Positions 55,877 through 64,000 of a DNA stretch of 64,000 nt are shown piece after piece (position 1 is the first letter of the stretch; every line of letters begins with the position of its first letter). Source of the stretch: Planktosalinus lacus (GTDB taxonomy: Bacteria > Bacteroidota > Bacteroidia > Flavobacteriales > Flavobacteriaceae); the NCBI RefSeq assembly GCF_014640155.1, contig NZ_BMGK01000002.1, positions 10,589 through 74,588 of the forward strand, read 5' to 3'. Under the pieces are notes generated by a model. That model worked only from the letters and a program-made list of their open reading frames with translations. It had not been told where the DNA came from and did no database searches. The position numbers and the translations under genes are program-made.

Positions 55877-58353
55877 TGAAACACTTACTTGTTTTTTTAA
55901 TTTTTCTATTCTCGGCTTCAGTTTTTTCACAAATCATTGGAAAAGTAACCGATGAGAAAGGTGCTCCACTACCGTTTGTAAATGTATTTATCGAAAACTC
56001 TTATCTGGGAACCACTACCAATGATGACGGAAACTATAAACTGGATTTTAAAGAACATAAAAGTGCTGTTGTGGTTTTTCAGTATTTAGGTTACCAAACC
56101 CTGAAAAAGGAAGTGGACCTAAACTCAAATGTCATTCATCTCAATGTTACGCTAAAAGCTGAAACCTATAGTTTGGATCAGGTTGTAATTTCAAATGATG
56201 AAAATCCTGCTGATCGAATCATTAAAAATGCAATTGCAGTAAGAAAACAAAATCTTGAAAAACTAAATGCCTATACGGCTGACTTTTATTCCCGCGGACT
56301 TTGGAAAGTTGAAGATGTTCCGGAACGAATTATGGGACAGGAAGTAGGCGATCTTGAAGGCGCATTAGATTCAACGCGTTCCGGAATTATATATTTAAGT
56401 GAAACCATTTCAAAAATTGCCTATCAGAAACCCGATAATTTCAAAGAAAGAATCATCGCCTCAAAAGTGAGCGGGAATGACAATGGCTTTAGTTTTAACA
56501 GTGCACGTGATGCCAATTTTAGTTTTTATGAAAACACGATAAATATTAACGCTGCACTGGTTTCTCCAATTGCAAACAATGCCTTTGGATATTACAATTA
56601 CAAACTCGAAGGTGTTTTTTATGAAGAAAATCAATTGATTAATAAAATAAAAGTAACCCCAAAACGTGCAAACGACCGTATCTTTTCAGGGGTGATTTAT
56701 ATTGTTGAAGATAGCTGGCAATTGTATGGCGTTGAACTTAACACTAATGGAAATGCCATTCAAGTTCCATTTGTCGAAGAGTTGGTGTTCAAACAAAACT
56801 TCAGTTACGATGAAACCGAAGGTTATTGGGTAAAACGCTCTCAAATCATCGATTTTAGTTTTGGGTTTTTAGGCTTTAGTGGTGACGGTCGCTTCACGGC
56901 AGTGTATAGTAACTATGATTTCAAACCGGAATTTAATCAAAATACATTCACAAATGAAGTCTTGTTTTTTGAGTCTGAAGCCAACCAAAAAGACACGTTG
57001 TTTTGGACTGGAATAAGACCTGTGCCCTTATCAGATGAAGAAATTGAAGATTATATTAAAAAGGATAGCATTCAAACACTTAGAAAGTCAAAAACATATC
57101 TCGACTCCATCGATCAAAAAAATAATAAACTCAGGCTTTTAAGTCCCATAACTGGTTACTCCTATGCAAATACCTACAACAAATGGAGAGTGAGTTATGA
57201 TGGAGTTTTAAGCAATACCAGTTTTAACACACTTCAAGGTTGGAGTATCTCTTCCGGAATTAATTTTAATAAATGGTATGACGAAAATCGCACACGAACA
57301 CTTTCAGCCAATTTGACTGCAAACTATGGATTCTCTGATGATCAATTACGTTTTCAGGGGAATATTTCCAAAAGATTTAACCGCTTTCAGCGAAATACAT
57401 TAACACTTTCAGGAGGAAAAAAAGTACAACAATTCAACAGGTCTGAACCCATTTCAAACTTAATTAACTCAATAAGCACCCTCTTTTTTGAACGCAATTA
57501 TATGAAAGCCTATGACCTTACGTATGTGAGAGCGAGTTATTTTCAGGAACTGTTTAATGGTTTACGAATGTCTGCTACGTTGGGATATGAAGACCGCAAG
57601 CCTCTTTTCAATCAAACTGACCAGGTATATATCAGAAATAAAGGAGTTAGTTATACTTCCAACAACCCTTTGAGTCCGGAGGATTTTGAAAATGCAGCCA
57701 TCGATTCACATACAATGATGAAACTGCAAATTAATGGGCGCATCACTTTTGGTCAAAAGTATTTTACATATCCTGACGGGAAATTTAACATCGAAAATGA
57801 TAAGTATCCGGTGTTGATGCTAACTTATGAAAAAGGATTTGCTGCTTCAAATAGTAGTTATGATTTTGACAAAGTTCAAGCCCGACTTACACAAGGTTTC
57901 AATTTAGGAAACAAGGGTCGTTTAAATTACAATATTACCGGTGGAACCTTCTTAAACGCTGATGACATCTCATTTGCAGATTTTCAACATTTCAATGGCA
58001 ATCAAACCCGTGTTGGTACATCTTTCACTTACACCAATGTATTTAATTTATTGCCCTATTACAGCCTAAGTACTAATAAAAGTTTTTTTGAAGGTCACTT
58101 AGAGCACGATTTCAAAGGATTTCTTCTTGGTAAAATACCTTTATTAAATAAATTGAATTTCAATCTTGTTGCAGGCGCTCATTATTTAAGTACAGAAAAT
58201 AACAAGCCTTATTCTGAACTTTCTTTAGGTATTGACAATTTGGGAATAGGAAAATTTCGTTTCCTGAGACTGGATTATGTGCACTCATTTTATAACGGTG
58301 AAGACAAAGGAGCATTTATTTTTGGTTTGAAAGTACTCGATATTATCCAATAG
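55876..58353 (+). CDS. DUF5686 family outer membrane protein with N-terminal carboxypeptidase-regulatory domain
   Basis: The 825 residues have a signal peptide (HLLVFLIFLFSASVFSQ) and a carboxypeptidase-D regulatory-like domain (~20-110: IIGKVTDEKGAPLPFVNVF...VVFQYLGYQTLKKEV). A long DUF5686 region follows, whose last half shows outer membrane barrel strands (LSANLTANYGFSDDQLRFQG, FLRLDYVHSFYNGEDKGAF). Function unknown; related proteins are TonB-receptor-like. Starts 1 nt into the smpB stop. Confidence 0.87.
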   Translation: MKHLLVFLIFLFSASVFSQIIGKVTDEKGAPLPFVNVFIENSYLGTTTNDDGNYKLDFKEHKSAVVVFQYLGYQTLKKEVDLNSNVIHLNVTLKAETYSLDQVVISNDENPADRIIKNAIAVRKQNLEKLNAYTADFYSRGLWKVEDVPERIMGQEVGDLEGALDSTRSGIIYLSETISKIAYQKPDNFKERIIASKVSGNDNGFSFNSARDANFSFYENTININAALVSPIANNAFGYYNYKLEGVFYEENQLINKIKVTPKRANDRIFSGVIYIVEDSWQLYGVELNTNGNAIQVPFVEELVFKQNFSYDETEGYWVKRSQIIDFSFGFLGFSGDGRFTAVYSNYDFKPEFNQNTFTNEVLFFESEANQKDTLFWTGIRPVPLSDEEIEDYIKKDSIQTLRKSKTYLDSIDQKNNKLRLLSPITGYSYANTYNKWRVSYDGVLSNTSFNTLQGWSISSGINFNKWYDENRTRTLSANLTANYGFSDDQLRFQGNISKRFNRFQRNTLTLSGGKKVQQFNRSEPISNLINSISTLFFERNYMKAYDLTYVRASYFQELFNGLRMSATLGYEDRKPLFNQTDQVYIRNKGVSYTSNNPLSPEDFENAAIDSHTMMKLQINGRITFGQKYFTYPDGKFNIENDKYPVLMLTYEKGFAASNSSYDFDKVQARLTQGFNLGNKGRLNYNITGGTFLNADDISFADFQHFNGNQTRVGTSFTYTNVFNLLPYYSLSTNKSFFEGHLEHDFKGFLLGKIPLLNKLNFNLVAGAHYLSTENNKPYSELSLGIDNLGIGKFRFLRLDYVHSFYNGEDKGAFIFGLKVLDIIQ

Positions 58354-58404
58354 GACTATAAGAAATTGGCTGCCATTGAAATAAATCCAAGAGATTAGCT
58401 TGAA

Positions 58405-59046
58405 TTAATTTTTATCCTCAAGCAGTGGCACAAACCGAAACTCTCCAAATTCATTTTTTATAAATTCCTTTTCAGACTTTCTGGTGAAAACCGTCATTAT
58501 TTGTAACTCTTTCCCCACGGGAATTACTAAATTCCCTCCCACTTTTAGTTGTTCCATAAGCGGTTTTGGAACAAAAGGTGCTCCGGCAGTAACAATAATA
58601 CCATCAAAAGGTGCAAACTCAGGAAGGCCTTTATAACCATCCCCAAAGACTATTTTTTTAGTTCTGTAACCAATTCTGGGTAAAAAAAGATTCGTCTTTT
58701 TAAACAATTCTTTTTGACGTTCAATTGTATAAACCTGAGCTCCCATTTCTAACAGAACAGCTGCTTGATAGCCACTTCCGGTTCCAATCTCCAGTATTTT
58801 ATCACCGGGTTTAACATCAAGCAATTCCGTTTGTCGCGCTACTGTATAAGGTTGAGAGATGGTCTGATCGGCAGCAATGGGAAATGGTTTGTCTTCATAA
58901 GCATGATCTTCAAAACCGGAATCCATAAACAAATGCCTTGGTACCCTGCCAATTGCTTCAAGAACCTTTTCATTTTGAATACCCTTTGCTTGAATAACTT
59001 TTACTAACTGCTTGCGTTTTCCCTGGTGTCTATGTGTGTCTTTCAA
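58405..59046 (-). CDS. pcm: Protein-L-isoaspartate O-methyltransferase
   Basis: The 213-residue form starts at TTG 59046 (MKDTHRHQGKRKQLV), which fits the family. TTG 59082, 12 codons upstream, is an alternative. The SAM motif LEIGTGSGYQAAVLLEMGA, DKPFPIAADQTISQPYTVAR and GDGYKGLPEFAPFDGIIVTA are present. It methylates damaged isoaspartate residues for repair. A TATCTTTC element lies at about 59086-59093. Confidence 0.92.
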   Translation of the reverse strand: MKDTHRHQGKRKQLVKVIQAKGIQNEKVLEAIGRVPRHLFMDSGFEDHAYEDKPFPIAADQTISQPYTVARQTELLDVKPGDKILEIGTGSGYQAAVLLEMGAQVYTIERQKELFKKTNLFLPRIGYRTKKIVFGDGYKGLPEFAPFDGIIVTAGAPFVPKPLMEQLKVGGNLVIPVGKELQIMTVFTRKSEKEFIKNEFGEFRFVPLLEDKN

Positions 59047-59234
59047 ACTAAAAAATGGTTGTTGGTTATTGGACTGTAGCAAAAATCGGAAAGATAAACA
59101 GGGATTGCAAGTTTTTATGAATTGAAAAATGGAATTTATTTACTGAAAAGTTGATCAATTGAGAAATAGATTTGAAGCCTTTCACATTCTGCATTCTGAC
59201 AAAAAAACCTTATTTTTGTGGAAAATAAAAAAAT

Positions 59235-60203
59235 ATGCTCAATGCCGGAGTTATAGGTGCCGGACACCTTGGAAAAATTCATTTAAGACTTCTACAACAG
59301 TCCGATCATTACAACCTAGTAGGCTTTTATGATACCAATGCTGCTCAGCGTCAAAAAATCGAAGAAGAATTTGGTTATAAAGCTTTTGATTCTGCTGAGT
59401 CGCTAATTCAAGCCTGTGATATGGTTGATGTTGTCACACCAACGGTTTATCATTTTGAAACGGCCAAAAAAATTATAGCATCCGGCAAACATTTATTTAT
59501 TGAAAAACCCATAACACAAAGCATCGAAGAAGCAGAAGAGCTCATAGAACTGGCTGATAAACACGGTGTAAAAGGACAGGTTGGCCACGTAGAGCGATTT
59601 AACCCAGCATTTATGGCTGTAAATCATATGATTGACAACCCCATGTTTATTGAAACTCACAGGTTGGCTGAGTTCAATCCAAGAGGTACAGATGTATCAG
59701 TCGTATTAGATTTAATGATTCACGACATTGATGCCATTTTGAGTGTGGTGCGTTCAAAAGTGAAAAGCATTCACGCCAGTGGTGTTTCTGTGCTTAGCGA
59801 AACTCCCGATATTGCCAACGCCCGAATTGAATTTATAAATGGGTGTGTTGCTAACCTTACTGCAAGTCGTATTTCTTTAAAGAATATGCGTAAATCAAGA
59901 TTTTTTCAACGTGATGCCTACATTTCAGTAGATTTTCTAGAAAAGAAATGCGAAGTTGTAAAAATGAAAGATGCTCCTGAAAATCCGGGTGATTTTGATA
60001 TGATCTTACAAAATGCTGAAGGGATTAAAAAGCAAATTTATTTTGACAACCCAAAAGTATCACCAAACAATGCCATACTTGACGAATTGAATAGTTTTGC
60101 TGAAGCTATAAAAAATGATACAACTCCCATCGTTCCTCTGGAACAGGGTGCTGATGCCTTAAGAGTAGCTTTAATGGTTTTAGAAAATTTTAAAAAAATA
60201 TAA
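59235..60203 (+). CDS. Gfo/Idh/MocA family NAD(P)-dependent oxidoreductase
   Basis: The 322-residue enzyme has an N-terminal Rossmann domain (AGVIGAGHLGKIHLRLL), the EKP motif (HLFIEKPITQ), and the family C-terminal beta-sheet domain (VGHVERFNPAF, DLMIHDIDAILSVV). Substrate unknown, perhaps a sugar or inositol derivative. A -7 element TATTTTTG is seen about 15 nt before the ATG. Confidence 0.88.
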   Translation: MLNAGVIGAGHLGKIHLRLLQQSDHYNLVGFYDTNAAQRQKIEEEFGYKAFDSAESLIQACDMVDVVTPTVYHFETAKKIIASGKHLFIEKPITQSIEEAEELIELADKHGVKGQVGHVERFNPAFMAVNHMIDNPMFIETHRLAEFNPRGTDVSVVLDLMIHDIDAILSVVRSKVKSIHASGVSVLSETPDIANARIEFINGCVANLTASRISLKNMRKSRFFQRDAYISVDFLEKKCEVVKMKDAPENPGDFDMILQNAEGIKKQIYFDNPKVSPNNAILDELNSFAEAIKNDTTPIVPLEQGADALRVALMVLENFKKI

Positions 60204-60228
60204 CTGAAGTTTAATTTTTAATAAGCAC

Positions 60229-60244
60229 ACCCGCCTTTGCGGGT
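60229..60244. repeat. ACCCGCCTTTGCGGGT hairpin before the 3-hydroxyacyl-CoA dehydrogenase
   Basis: Perfect palindromic arms (ACCCGC/GCGGGT) ending 1 nt before ATG 60246. The following 12 nt (AATGAATATGAA) are the same as after the hairpin at accC. Confidence 0.7.
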
Positions 60245-60251
60245 AATGAAT

Positions 60252-61139
60252 ATGAAGAATATAGCAGTAATAGGTGCCGGAACAATGGGTAACGGCATTG
60301 CACACACATTTGCACAAAGTGGTTATAAAGTACAACTGATTGACATTTCAGAAAGTTCCCTTAAAAAGGGAATTGCAACCATTACCAAAAATTTAGACAG
60401 AATGGTTGCTAAAGAAAAAATTTCAGAAGCTCAAAAAAATGAGACGCTTGCCAATATCACCACCTTTACAAGTATGGAGGAAGGGGTAGAATATGCCAGC
60501 CTGGTAGTAGAGGCAGCTACTGAAAATGTAGATTTAAAACTTAAAATTTTTAAAGACTTAGATTCATTTTGCCCAGATGATACCATCCTTGCAACAAATA
60601 CTTCTTCAATTTCAATCACTAAAATTGCATCGGTTACCTCTCGTCCACAACAAGTGATTGGGATGCATTTTATGAATCCTGTTCCTATTATGAAACTGGT
60701 AGAAATAATTAAAGGCTATAATACCTCACCGGAAATTTATGATACTGTTGCCGAAATTTCTAAAAAACTTGGTAAAGTACCTGTTGAAGTTAATGACTAC
60801 CCGGGGTTTGTTGCCAATAGAATTTTAATGCCAATGATAAACGAAGCTATAGAAACGCTTTACAACGGTGTTGCCGGTGTTGAAGAAATTGATACAGTTA
60901 TGAAATTGGGAATGGCACACCCAATGGGACCATTACAATTAGCTGATTTTATTGGATTGGATGTTTGTCTTTCCATTTTGGAGGTAATGTATGACGGATT
61001 TAAAAACCCTAAATATGCACCTTGTCCTCTATTAGTAAATATGGTAATGGCAGGAAAATTAGGGGTGAAAAGTAAAGAAGGCTTCTATGATTATGCTGAA
61101 ACACACAAAGCAGAAAAAGTGTCAAAAATGTTTTCCTAA
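60252..61139 (+). CDS. 3-hydroxybutyryl-CoA dehydrogenase (3-hydroxyacyl-CoA dehydrogenase family)
   Basis: The ~295 residues (ATG 60252 MKNIAVIGAGTMGNGIAHTF; ATG 60246 adds MN) contain the NAD motif, the segment ATNTSSISITKIAS, catalytic-site GMHFMNPVPIMKLVE and the C-domain NDYPGFVANRILMP. It oxidises 3-hydroxyacyl-CoA in beta-oxidation or butyrate metabolism. It follows the Gfo/Idh gene by 42-48 nt. Confidence 0.92.
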   Translation: MKNIAVIGAGTMGNGIAHTFAQSGYKVQLIDISESSLKKGIATITKNLDRMVAKEKISEAQKNETLANITTFTSMEEGVEYASLVVEAATENVDLKLKIFKDLDSFCPDDTILATNTSSISITKIASVTSRPQQVIGMHFMNPVPIMKLVEIIKGYNTSPEIYDTVAEISKKLGKVPVEVNDYPGFVANRILMPMINEAIETLYNGVAGVEEIDTVMKLGMAHPMGPLQLADFIGLDVCLSILEVMYDGFKNPKYAPCPLLVNMVMAGKLGVKSKEGFYDYAETHKAEKVSKMFS

Positions 61140-61160
61140 TCAATAATTTGAACTCATTAA

Positions 61161-61185
61161 AAAGACAACTCAAAAGGTTGTCTTT
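61161..61185 (+). terminator. Terminator after the dehydrogenase gene
   Basis: AAAGACAAC and GTTGTCTTT arms with a 7-nt loop, followed by T-run. Confidence 0.9.
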
Positions 61186-61257
61186 TTTTAATTCATTTTA
61201 ACCTTTAAAAAGCGAGTCATTTAGTAAATTTGCTAAGCATAATTTTACACTAATATC

Positions 61258-62646
61258 ATGGAATATAGAATAGAAAAAGACACAATGGGTGAAGTAAAAG
61301 TGCCTGCCGATAAACTTTGGGGTGCACAAACAGAACGTTCAAGAGGTAATTTTAAAATAGGTCCACAGGCATCGATGCCACTCGAAATCATTGAGGGGTT
61401 TGCCTACCTTAAAAAAGCGGCAGCATTCACTAATAGGGAGCTTAGCGATTTACCTTCTGAAAAAAGAGATTTGATTGCTAAGGTGTGTGATGAAATACTT
61501 AAAGGAATGCACGATGACCAATTTCCATTGGTAATTTGGCAAACCGGCAGTGGTACCCAAAGCAATATGAATGTCAATGAGGTTATAGCAAACCGAGCAC
61601 ATCAATTGGCCGGAAACGTAATTGGTGAAGGTGAAAAAACATTACAACCCAATGATGATGTAAACAAATCGCAATCATCTAATGACACTTTTCCAACTGC
61701 GATGCATATTGCAGCCTTCAAAAAAATTGTTGAAGTCACCATTCCGGGTGTTACTAAACTTAGAAATACACTAAAAGCGAAAAGTGATGAATTTAAAAAC
61801 GTGGTTAAAATTGGTCGCACTCACTTGATGGATGCCACACCTTTAACCTTAGGTCAGGAATTTAGTGGGTATGTTTCACAATTAGATCACGGCCTGAAAG
61901 CTTTAAACAACACCTTAGAACATTTATCAGAAATTGCTTTAGGTGGAACTGCAGTCGGTACAGGAATCAATACTCCAAAAGGCTATTCAAAACGCGTTGC
62001 TGAATACATTTCAAAATTCACCGGCCTTCCATTTAAAACTGCTGACAATAAATTTGAAGCTCTTGCAGCTCACGATGCAATTGTTGAGAGTCATAGTGCA
62101 TTAAAACAATTGGCGGTTTCTTTAAATAAAATTGCACACGACATTAGAATGCTCGCAAGTGGCCCTCGCAGTGGAATTGGAGAACTCATTCTTCCGGCCA
62201 ATGAACCTGGCTCCTCAATTATGCCCGGAAAAGTAAATCCAACACAATGTGAAGCTTTAACGATGGTATGTGCTCAAGTGATTGGAAACGATATGGCAAT
62301 TGCCGTTGGTGGAATGCAAGGGCATTTTGAATTGAATGTTTTCAAGCCTGTAATGGCAGCCAATATATTGCAGTCTGCTCAACTACTGGGAGATGCTTGT
62401 ACTTCTTTTGAAGAACATTGTGCCAAAGGTATTGAACCCAACAATGACGTGATTCAAAAACAACTTAACAACTCTTTAATGTTAGTCACAGCTTTAAATC
62501 CAAAAATTGGTTATTACAAAGCTGCTGAAATTGCTAATACAGCTCATAAAAATGGAACTACTTTAAAAGTAGAAGCTGTAAATTTAGGCTACCTCACTGA
62601 AGATGAGTTTGATGAATGGGTAAAACCTGAAGATATGGTTAAGTAA
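61258..62646 (+). CDS. fumC: Class II fumarate hydratase
   Basis: The 462-residue lyase has [34 protein letters not shown], the substrate loop [16 protein letters not shown] and the signature [17 protein letters not shown]. It interconverts fumarate and malate in the citric acid cycle without an iron-sulfur cluster. TAAATTTG at 61225-61232 is a likely -7 element. Confidence 0.96.
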   Translation: MEYRIEKDTMGEVKVPADKLWGAQTERSRGNFKIGPQASMPLEIIEGFAYLKKAAAFTNRELSDLPSEKRDLIAKVCDEILKGMHDDQFPLVIWQTGSGTQSNMNVNEVIANRAHQLAGNVIGEGEKTLQPNDDVNKSQSSNDTFPTAMHIAAFKKIVEVTIPGVTKLRNTLKAKSDEFKNVVKIGRTHLMDATPLTLGQEFSGYVSQLDHGLKALNNTLEHLSEIALGGTAVGTGINTPKGYSKRVAEYISKFTGLPFKTADNKFEALAAHDAIVESHSALKQLAVSLNKIAHDIRMLASGPRSGIGELILPANEPGSSIMPGKVNPTQCEALTMVCAQVIGNDMAIAVGGMQGHFELNVFKPVMAANILQSAQLLGDACTSFEEHCAKGIEPNNDVIQKQLNNSLMLVTALNPKIGYYKAAEIANTAHKNGTTLKVEAVNLGYLTEDEFDEWVKPEDMVK

Positions 62647-62705
62647 AATGTTAAAGTTTTTAAATTAATTTAGTTAACTATCAATTTATTATTATTATTT
62701 AATTT

Positions 62706-62743
62706 AACCTCTATAGTGTTGTTTTTCAAAGATATAGAGGGTT
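62706..62743 (+). terminator. Terminator after fumC
   Basis: AACCTCTATA pairs with TATAGAGGGTT across a 17-nt loop, followed by T-run (TTTTTAG). Confidence 0.65.
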
Positions 62744-62893
62744 TTTAGTTTAAAATATTTTGAATTTTCCTAACTTTTCTTTAATTCAATAAAAATATTT
62801 TTTTAAACATTTATTCGATTAAATGCATTTTTTATAGGTTAAAATGTTTTTTTATTTATATTGGTAGTCCCAAATCGTATAAAACATTAACCT

Positions 62894-64000
62894 ATGAAAG
62901 CTATTTACCTAAGTGTTTTGCTCTTATTTTGTGCATCGCTTTTTGCTCAAAATTCGATTCAATATGTAAAAGACACACATCTTAATTTTAAGATTGAAGA
63001 GACTAAAGGTGTTGATTTTAAACCATTTACAAATTCTAATTTTGGATTAGAAAATGGAGTTTACTGGTTTAAAATCAACAGTCAAACAAACAACGAAGGA
63101 GTCATTCACATTCCATCTGCACACGTAAATGACATCAAGCTGTTTTCAGCATCAAAAAAACAAATTGAAGAAATTTCCTACACGAGATATCCTTCTTTTC
63201 GTTTGGATGAGTTTGAAGAATTTCCAATTTACTTGTATGTAAATTTTGAAAAGGAAGCATATTTTCCTTTGCAAATTACATCTGAAGAAAATTTTGCTAA
63301 AGCCAATCAACAATCCTTATTTAAAATAGGAGCATATTATGGGTTTGCAATAATGGTAATCATTATAAACCTAATGTGTTTTTTCCTATTTGATGAAAAA
63401 GTATTTCTCTATTACAGTGCAGTCCTAACAACCATTACATTATCATTCTTTTACAGTGACGGTCTGTTCAGATTGATGGGGTATGATAACACATTCACAA
63501 ACATGTACCTTGAACCGCTGTTGCATTTATCGGTGGCTCTATTTGCAGCTCATTTTGCAACTAAGTTTTTAAAACTTGATGATTTGATGCCTAAATTAAA
63601 ATGGCTGACTGCCGCTTTAATTAGTACCTCAGTAATTTCTTTTTCAAGTTATTGGGTAACTGAAAACTGGTTGTTTGCCGCAATTGGAAACACCTTTATA
63701 TGGGTTGTTTTAGTAAATTATCTTATAGCCGGTGCAACTCTTTTCAGACAGAAAGTATATGCACGTTTTTATGTAGTGGCATACAGTTTACTGTTGATTT
63801 TGATATTTGATTATTATGTACTTACCGGTTTTGGAATTACATTCCTGGGAGTTTCTGCTTTCCATCTAAAAACTGCCGGTATACTTGAAATGCTTGTACT
63901 AACGTATGCAATTATGTACAGAATGCGTACATTAAAAGAAGAAAATGAACTGATGCAGATTGAAATGCGTTTATATTTAAAACGAATCGAACTATTGAGA
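62894..64000 (+). CDS. 7TMR-DISM family sensor protein, N-terminal part (runs off window)
   Basis: The ORF is open from ATG 62894 to the end of the window (369 codons seen). It has a signal peptide (AIYLSVLLLFCASLFAQ), an extracellular 7TMR-DISMED2 sandwich (SNFGLENGVYWFKINSQTNN), and seven helices starting near residue 140 (LFKIGAYYGFAIMVIIINLM). A coiled coil begins at YRMRTLKEENELMQIEMRL. In Flavobacteriia such proteins end in a histidine kinase or LuxR/LytTR-type output domain, which lies beyond the window. Ligands are thought to be carbohydrates. Confidence 0.85.
   Translation, partial: MKAIYLSVLLLFCASLFAQNSIQYVKDTHLNFKIEETKGVDFKPFTNSNFGLENGVYWFKINSQTNNEGVIHIPSAHVNDIKLFSASKKQIEEISYTRYPSFRLDEFEEFPIYLYVNFEKEAYFPLQITSEENFAKANQQSLFKIGAYYGFAIMVIIINLMCFFLFDEKVFLYYSAVLTTITLSFFYSDGLFRLMGYDNTFTNMYLEPLLHLSVALFAAHFATKFLKLDDLMPKLKWLTAALISTSVISFSSYWVTENWLFAAIGNTFIWVVLVNYLIAGATLFRQKVYARFYVVAYSLLLILIFDYYVLTGFGITFLGVSAFHLKTAGILEMLVLTYAIMYRMRTLKEENELMQIEMRLYLKRIELLR

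Overview
The window looks like the chromosome of a marine-type member of the Flavobacteriaceae (phylum Bacteroidota). This rests on several things seen together: TAnnTTTG-type -7 promoter elements, often a short way upstream of start codons; type IX secretion C-terminal sorting domains; a cbb3 oxidase operon with fused CcoN and CcoO and a one-heme CcoP; DUF5686/carboxypeptidase-regulatory, fasciclin, SigZ and YtxJ-type proteins; a low overall GC content; and a small SRP RNA. No tRNA or rRNA gene, CRISPR array, prophage or complete insertion sequence was found.

Layout. 1-8.1 kb is the plastic part. A secreted metalloprotease (M43 type) and an FG-GAP repeat protein form a coupled pair. A second, mosaic copy of the FG-GAP gene lies 4.6 kb away behind a short relic of the protease gene, and two glycosyltransferase family 9 tails lie in the same stretch. 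Between them sit a lipoprotein and a sigZ-arsI pair. 8.1-12.5 kb holds a three-gene acyl-CoA carboxylase cluster (biotin carrier, biotin carboxylase, carboxyltransferase) whose spacers are filled with GC-rich hairpin repeats, including an array of about 570 bp. 12.8-15.5 kb is a stress and respiration module: OsmC protein, truncated hemoglobin, lipoprotein, membrane protein, Crp/Fnr regulator, thioredoxin. 15.5-18.5 kb has a pseudouridine synthase and a CoA-transferase. 18.5-24.8 kb is the cbb3 cytochrome oxidase operon (ccoS-NO-Q-P-G-H plus a TauE/SafE membrane protein). 25-64 kb is mostly core housekeeping: M1 peptidase, RecG, a DUF389 membrane protein, PheT, fasciclin proteins, an ABC-F ATPase, transaldolase, SRP RNA, GlyA, fumarylacetoacetase, ClpB, DeoC/DeoD, SmpB, Pcm, 3-hydroxyacyl-CoA dehydrogenase, FumC, and the start of a 7TMR-DISM sensor.

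Most notable observations. (1) The protease gene carries a (TG)8 dinucleotide tract inside its apparent signal-peptide coding region. At the present length the upstream ATG is out of frame, and one extra repeat unit would restore one continuous frame with a full signal peptide. This is the hallmark of a phase-variable switch, and it would act on a type IX secretion pair. (2) Three promoters (osmC, the membrane protein/lipoprotein/hemoglobin operon, and the cbb3 operon) each carry an ATGAC-N4-GTCAT-type palindrome exactly 22 nt upstream of a TAnnTTT element. They look like one regulon, probably of the Crp/Fnr protein encoded beside one of them. (3) The acyl-CoA carboxylase operon is interrupted by a higher-order array of two hairpin families. 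Related hairpins sit immediately before the start codons of clpB and a 3-hydroxyacyl-CoA dehydrogenase gene.
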